Shown here: piece after piece, positions 59,857 to 64,000 of the stretch
Position numbering within the stretch: position 1 is the stretch's first letter
How the letters are laid out: each line of letters starts with the position of its first letter
NCBI GenBank assembly: GCA_017545365.1
Contig: JAFWOP010000033.1
Span: forward strand, 62,001-126,000
DNA length: 64,000 bases
From: Bacteroidales bacterium
GTDB lineage: Bacteria > Bacteroidota > Bacteroidia > Bacteroidales > P3
Direction of reading: 5' to 3'
Made by a program: the position numbers and the translations under genes
The notes under the pieces: generated by a model
What the model was told of the DNA's origin: nothing
Databases searched by the model: none
What the model saw: only the letters and a program-made list of their open reading frames with translations

Positions 59857-61623
59857 TTATTGTTCGTTGATAGGATGGTTGAGGGGTTCGCCGAGGGTTC
59901 CGGCGGCCTTTACGCTGTTGTCGATGGCTTCGGAGACGTTGATGATGTAGTCGCCCATTTTTTCATACAGGGCATAGAAGCTGCTGTAGGCGTTGCCCAC
60001 GGCGAAGTCGTAGATGCCCAGCTTGAGGGCGTCGAGGTGGCGCGAACGCAGTATGTCGCGGTAGTGGTTGATTTCCTGTTCGGCGTGGTAGGCGGTGTCG
60101 AGGTCTATGTGGCTGTATTGTGAGTTGAGGTTTTTGTCCATGACGTCGAGGGCATTCTGCACCAGGTTGGTCATGTGGCTGAGGTTGTCGTTGATTCCTT
60201 GGTCGAAGTGGACGGCTGTCTCGCGCTTGTTCTTGCGGGTCATGGCTATTTGGAATATGGTGTCGGCGATGCTCTCGAGGTTGTCCACGATGCGCAGCAT
60301 GGAGGAGATGCGGCGGGAGCCTTCTTCCGAGAGGTCGGAGGCGGCGGTCTTGGTGAGGAATTGCGCTATCTCCATTTCCATGCGGTCGCTGATGCTTTCG
60401 TATTTTTCGATGCGTTGGAGGGCAAGGTCGAACTCGTTGTCGTCCTTGGCGGTGCGCAGGGCGGGGAGGAAGGTGAACATGCGGAGGATGCGCTTGGAGA
60501 AGCTTTCAATCTCTTTTTGTGCGGCTTGGATGTTCAGTTCGGGGGTGTTGGTAAATCCGCCGCTGATGTAGCGCAGGCGGAATTCGTCCTCGCTTTCCTC
60601 TTCTGAGGGGCGCACCATCCAGCTGGCGGCTCGTATGAGCTGGGGTATGAAGAAGGCGAGGATGGCGGCGCTGAAGATGTTGAAGAAGGTGTGGAAGAGG
60701 GTGATGGCGAGGGGCATGAGGGTTGTGGGGAGCTGGCGGTAGTTGAAGGCGGCAGCGGTGCCAGCGGCCAGCTCGGACAGGTAGGCCATGAGGTTCAGCG
60801 CGGGGTGGAGGAGGATGAGGGTGAGCAGTGTGCCCGCCAGGTTGAAGAGGAAGTGCGTGCGGGCAGCTTTTTTGGCAGAGGTGTTGGCGGCGCGGGCTGC
60901 GATGTTGGCGGTGAGGGTGGTGCCTATGTTCAGCCCCAGGATAAGGGCCGCGGCGATGTCGAGCCCTATCCAGCCACTGCCGGCGATGACCATGATGATG
61001 GCCATGACGGCCGAGGAGACTTGGATGACGATTGTGAGTGTGGCACCGATGAGTATGAAAATCAGGATGGAGAGGAACCCCCAGTTGGGCCATCCCTGCA
61101 TGGTGGCCAGCAGGGCGGGGTGCTGACTGAGGTCGGGCAGGGCGATTTGCAGGAACTGGAGGCCGACCAGGAGGATGCCGAGGCCGATGATGAGCTCGCT
61201 GACGGACTTCACCCGGTCGCCTTTCATCAAGACGAATGGCGTGGCCAGAGCGCAGATGATGAGTGGGACGAGGAACTGTCCGGAGCTGGCGTGCATGCCC
61301 AGCAGGATAAGCCAAGAGGTGACGGTGGTGCCTATGTTGGCACCCATCACCACGGCGACGGCGCCGGCCAAGGTGAGGAGCCCTGAGTTGACGAAGCTCA
61401 CCACCATCACCGTGGTGGCAGTGGAGGACTGGATGGCGGCGGTGACCGCCGCGCCGGTGACAATGCCGCGGAAGGGGTGGTCGGTCATCCGGCCCATGAT
61501 GCTGGGCATTTTGTTCCCTGCCACCTTCTGCAGTCCCTGGCTCATCAGTTTCATGCCGTAGATGAACACCACCACGGCACCCGCGAATTTGATAATTATC
61601 AGTATTATGTCCCCAAAATCCAT
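59857..61623 (-). CDS. Na/Pi cotransporter family protein with PhoU-like domain
   Basis: 588 residues from the ATG at 61623 (the longer start at 61662 lacks support). About eight membrane helices in two inverted repeats carry the glutamine-serine motifs VTAAIQSSTATTVMVVSF and TLTIVIQVSSAVMAIIM. A cytoplasmic helical domain (about 350-570) with PhoU-like repeats follows (SISDRMEMEIAQFLTKT, VDNLESIADTIFQIAM). It moves phosphate with sodium, or regulates phosphate balance. Confidence 0.92.
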   Translation of the reverse strand: MDFGDIILIIIKFAGAVVVFIYGMKLMSQGLQKVAGNKMPSIMGRMTDHPFRGIVTGAAVTAAIQSSTATTVMVVSFVNSGLLTLAGAVAVVMGANIGTTVTSWLILLGMHASSGQFLVPLIICALATPFVLMKGDRVKSVSELIIGLGILLVGLQFLQIALPDLSQHPALLATMQGWPNWGFLSILIFILIGATLTIVIQVSSAVMAIIMVIAGSGWIGLDIAAALILGLNIGTTLTANIAARAANTSAKKAARTHFLFNLAGTLLTLILLHPALNLMAYLSELAAGTAAAFNYRQLPTTLMPLAITLFHTFFNIFSAAILAFFIPQLIRAASWMVRPSEEESEDEFRLRYISGGFTNTPELNIQAAQKEIESFSKRILRMFTFLPALRTAKDDNEFDLALQRIEKYESISDRMEMEIAQFLTKTAASDLSEEGSRRISSMLRIVDNLESIADTIFQIAMTRKNKRETAVHFDQGINDNLSHMTNLVQNALDVMDKNLNSQYSHIDLDTAYHAEQEINHYRDILRSRHLDALKLGIYDFAVGNAYSSFYALYEKMGDYIINVSEAIDNSVKAAGTLGEPLNHPINEQ

Positions 61624-62097
61624 GTGACTATTCCTCTGCCCAATTATTCTGCAAATATACAATCATTTTTCCATATATGCAGAAAAAAGATATTCAAAGT
61701 TATAAACTACGAGAAAAGGCAAGGCAGCGCCATCAAAGTCCAAGGCCTGGCAGCACCTGTGCGGGGGTGTGATTCCCCGCAAAAGTGGGCACAAGAAATC
61801 GGAACTCCGAAGGGACGACAGCTGTTTGGGGAATTGTTGATTGTTGAGCAGCGGTTTCTTCGTGGCGGACCTCATGGTGTGTCAAGGATGTCTTCGCCAT
61901 GCCTTCGTTCCCTATTGTGGAGAAAATGCGTCTTTGCAGAGGCTCTACGTTGTCCCATTATAGGGCGGGCGAACTTTCCTAAGAAATGTTAAATGTTGGT
62001 TTTTTTGAAGAAAAAGTGTTTGTAATTGAAAAAAAAGTTGTATTTTTGCAAGCGAATTAAGAGAACAAAATAGAACGAAAAAACAGTATAACAAATT
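61624..62097. other. 474-bp gap before rpsO
   Basis: It holds the rpsO promoter at 62019-62048 and a GCGGGG/CCCCGC hairpin near 61771-61790. I see no gene; short possible ORFs lack support. Confidence 0.5.
62019..62048 (+). promoter_or_regulatory. rpsO promoter
   Basis: TTTG at 62019-62022, 18-nt spacer, TATTTTTG at 62041-62048; 49 nt before the rpsO ATG. Confidence 0.7.
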
Positions 62098-62367
62098 ATG
62101 TATCTGACAAAAGAAAAGAAAGAAGAAATCTTCGCAGAGTACGGTAAGAACGCACAGGACAGCGGTTCGGCAGAGGCACAGATTGCGCTTTTCACCTACA
62201 GAATCCAGCACCTCACTGAGCTGATGAAGAAAAATAAGAAAGACCAGGTGAGCGAGCGTGCATTGGTGGCATTGGTTGGCAAGCGCCGTCGTCAGCTTGA
62301 TTATTTGAAAGAGGTTGACATCGAGCGTTACCGTGCTATCGTGAAGAAATTAAATATGAGAAAGTAG
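62098..62367 (+). CDS. rpsO: 30S ribosomal protein S15
   Basis: 89 residues, standard length. Signatures: DSGSAEAQIALFTYRIQHLTE and LVALVGKRRRQLDYLKEVD, then RYRAIVKKLNMRK. It binds 16S rRNA early in small-subunit assembly. As in many bacteria it is followed by pnp, here with a terminator hairpin in between. Confidence 0.98.
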   Translation: MYLTKEKKEEIFAEYGKNAQDSGSAEAQIALFTYRIQHLTELMKKNKKDQVSERALVALVGKRRRQLDYLKEVDIERYRAIVKKLNMRK

Positions 62368-62410
62368 AAATAAAAGTAATAGTTTTTCATAATTTATTTG
62401 GTTATGGTTG

Positions 62411-62441
62411 GGACTCCTGCGTTCTGTGGGAGTCCTTTTTT
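62411..62441 (+). terminator. Rho-independent terminator between rpsO and pnp
   Basis: GGACTCC (62411-62417) pairs with GGAGTCC (62429-62435) and is followed by six T. It would end most rpsO transcripts; readthrough or a separate promoter would feed pnp. Confidence 0.8.
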
Positions 62442-62459
62442 GAAACCAGAGACCAAGGC

Positions 62460-62482
62460 GCATTCCGAACGGTTCGGAATGC
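62460..62482 (+). promoter_or_regulatory. pnp leader hairpin
   Basis: GCATTCCGAAC (62460-62470) and GTTCGGAATGC (62472-62482) form a near-perfect 11-bp palindrome, 33 nt before the pnp ATG. In E. coli a leader hairpin cut by RNase III lets PNPase repress its own mRNA; a similar role here is inferred. Confidence 0.5.
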
Positions 62483-62515
62483 AGCGGTTATCAAGAAAGA
62501 GATAAAGAAAAAAAA

Positions 62516-64000
62516 ATGAACATTATCACAAAAAGATTCGATCTGGGCGACGGCCGCATGATTGAAATTGAAACAGGAAAATTGGCCAAACAGGCCGACG
62601 GCTCTGCCGTGGTACGCATGAACGACACGATGCTTCTGGCTACCGTGTGCTCCAAGAAAGAGGTGGGAGAGAATGTCGATTTCATGCCTTTGACAGTAGA
62701 TTATCAGGAAAAGTACGCCGCCATGGGGCGCTTCCCCGGTGGGTTCTTCAAACGCGAGGCCCGTCCGTCGGAGCATGAGATTCTCATCGCCCGTTTGGTC
62801 GACCGTGCCCTGCGCCCCCTCTTCCCCGATAATTTCCACGCTGAGGTGCAGGTCCAGATTACACTTATTTCGGGTGACAAGAACACGATGCCCGACCAGC
62901 TGGCAGCCCTTGCTGCTGCCTCGGCATTGGCAGTGTCTGATATACCTTTCAACGGCCCGGTGTCGGAGGTGCGTGTGTCGTACCTCGACGGCCAGTATGT
63001 CATCAACACTCCTATGCAGGATATCGAGCGCGCCGACCTTGACCTTATTGTCGCTGCCACCGAGGACAACATCATGATGGTGGAAGGCGAGATGAAGGAG
63101 GTTACCGAGGAGGTGATGCTTAACGCCCTCAAGGCTGCTCATGAGGCTATCAAAATCCAGTGCCGTGTCATCTCTGAGCTCACTGTCGAGGCGGGCAAGA
63201 CCGAGAAGCGCGAGTACTGCCATGAGGTGAACGACGAGGAGCTGCGTCAGCGTCTGCATGATGCCGTGTATCAGAAATGCTACGACTTCTCGAAACAGGG
63301 CATCGCCAACAAGCAGATGCGCGAAGAGGGTTTCGAGGCCATCAAGCAAGAGTTTATCGAGGCCAACTATACCGAGGAGACGCTCACCGATGAGATTCAG
63401 TTTATGATTGACCGCTACTACCACGACACCGAGCGCGAAGCCATGCGCGACATGGTGCTGGCAGAGCGTACCCGTTTGGATGGGCGTCAGCTTGACGAAA
63501 TCCGTCCGTTGTGGAGCGAGGTCAACTACCTCCCCTCCGCTCACGGCAGCGCCATCTTCACCCGTGGTGAGACCCAGTCGTTGAGTACTGTCACCTTGGG
63601 TACCAAGCTCGACGAGCAGATTATCGACGGTGCAGTCATTGAAGGCACCCGCCGTTTCCTGCTGCACTATAACTTCCCCGGTTTCGCCACCGGCGAGGTG
63701 AAGGGCAACCGTGGTTTGAGCCGCCGCGAGGTGGGTCACGGCCATCTGGCCTGGCGCGCTCTCAAGGAGGTCCTCCCGGCTGAGGCCGAGTGTCCTTACA
63801 CCATCCGTGTGGTCTCCGACATTCTCGAGTCCAACGGTTCCAGCTCTATGGCCACCGTATGTGCCGGATGCCTCGCACTGATGGATGCCGGTGTGAAGAT
63901 TCGCAAGCCTGTTGCCGGTATTGCCATGGGCCTTATCAGCAAAGGCGACAAATGGGCTGTGCTGAGCGACATCCTGGGCGATGAGGACCATCTGGGCGAC
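62516..64000 (+). CDS. pnp: Polyribonucleotide nucleotidyltransferase, 3' part beyond window
   Basis: 495 residues visible from the ATG at 62516. The first RNase PH domain ([50 protein letters not shown]), an all-helical linker, and the second RNase PH domain ([57 protein letters not shown]) are all recognisable. The KH and S1 RNA-binding domains fall outside the window. PNPase degrades mRNA from the 3' end using phosphate. Confidence 0.97.
   Translation, partial: MNIITKRFDLGDGRMIEIETGKLAKQADGSAVVRMNDTMLLATVCSKKEVGENVDFMPLTVDYQEKYAAMGRFPGGFFKREARPSEHEILIARLVDRALRPLFPDNFHAEVQVQITLISGDKNTMPDQLAALAAASALAVSDIPFNGPVSEVRVSYLDGQYVINTPMQDIERADLDLIVAATEDNIMMVEGEMKEVTEEVMLNALKAAHEAIKIQCRVISELTVEAGKTEKREYCHEVNDEELRQRLHDAVYQKCYDFSKQGIANKQMREEGFEAIKQEFIEANYTEETLTDEIQFMIDRYYHDTEREAMRDMVLAERTRLDGRQLDEIRPLWSEVNYLPSAHGSAIFTRGETQSLSTVTLGTKLDEQIIDGAVIEGTRRFLLHYNFPGFATGEVKGNRGLSRREVGHGHLAWRALKEVLPAEAECPYTIRVVSDILESNGSSSMATVCAGCLALMDAGVKIRKPVAGIAMGLISKGDKWAVLSDILGDEDHLGD

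Noticed and set aside
1..64000. tRNA, rRNA or prophage genes
   Set aside because: I scanned the intergenic gaps and saw no cloverleaf with a CCA end, no rRNA segments and no capsid, terminase or integrase motifs. A tRNAscan run would settle it.

Overview
The window is a 64 kb piece of a Bacteroidota chromosome, most likely order Bacteroidales. Four lines of evidence support this. Intergenic regions repeatedly carry the Bacteroidota sigma factor promoter (TTTG, about 19-20 nt, TAnnTTTG). There are type IX secretion (T9SS) proteins: PorZ, PorV/PorQ-like, type A C-terminal sorting domains and a gliding-motility-type C-terminal domain. There is a SusC/RagA-type TonB receptor and a fused SecDF. 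Bacteroidales-typical families of unknown function (DUF4301, DUF1848, DUF1905) are also present. No rRNA, tRNA, CRISPR array or prophage was seen.

Layout. 1-7.7 kb: an M16 protease cut by the window edge, an Ala/Lys/Glu repeat protein, gmk, mreC, mreD, porZ and recO. 7.7-11.5 kb: a subtilase with a C-terminal stretch that looks like an outer-membrane barrel, a possible 56-residue ORF, and a T9SS cargo protein. 11.6-18.2 kb: two copies of a 363-364 bp non-coding element with terminal inverted repeats and perfect 10-bp target duplications. They bracket a zeta-type toxin with a small partner, a RelE-type toxin-antitoxin pair, urocanate hydratase, and a two-gene phospholipid cassette (cls plus a CDP-alcohol phosphatidyltransferase). 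18.4-25.7 kb: a lipoprotein cysteine peptidase, a DUF362 lipoprotein, a lipoprotein flavodoxin, an unknown lipoprotein, a 1145-residue adhesin-like surface protein, and a GNAT enzyme. 25.8-32.9 kb: a metal-efflux RND operon (His-rich protein, adaptor, TolC, CusA/CzcA pump) with a Nudix gene overlapping its end.

33-40 kb is accessory: DUF1905, a promoter-equipped 44-codon ORF, LemA plus a TPM-domain protein, a degraded gene between diverged repeats, DUF1848, AT-rich hypotheticals and DUF4301. 40.5-46.6 kb is housekeeping: a secreted cyclophilin, pheS, folB, radC and secDF. 47-56.8 kb is a three-gene surface operon (TonB receptor, 1594-residue exported protein, PorV-like barrel) closed by a strong terminator. 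56.8-64 kb holds greA, a YqaA-like membrane protein, HIT, purM, an Na/Pi cotransporter, rpsO and the start of pnp.

The genes share an envelope theme. SecDF drives export across the inner membrane, PorZ and a PorV-like protein serve T9SS delivery to the surface, and several cargo proteins carry sorting domains. MreC/MreD shape the wall and Cls/CDP-alcohol transferase make phospholipid. A mosaic heptad-repeat element occurs in five intergenic gaps between 15.5 and 29.3 kb and nowhere else that I saw. All assignments come from reading motifs; no database search was run.
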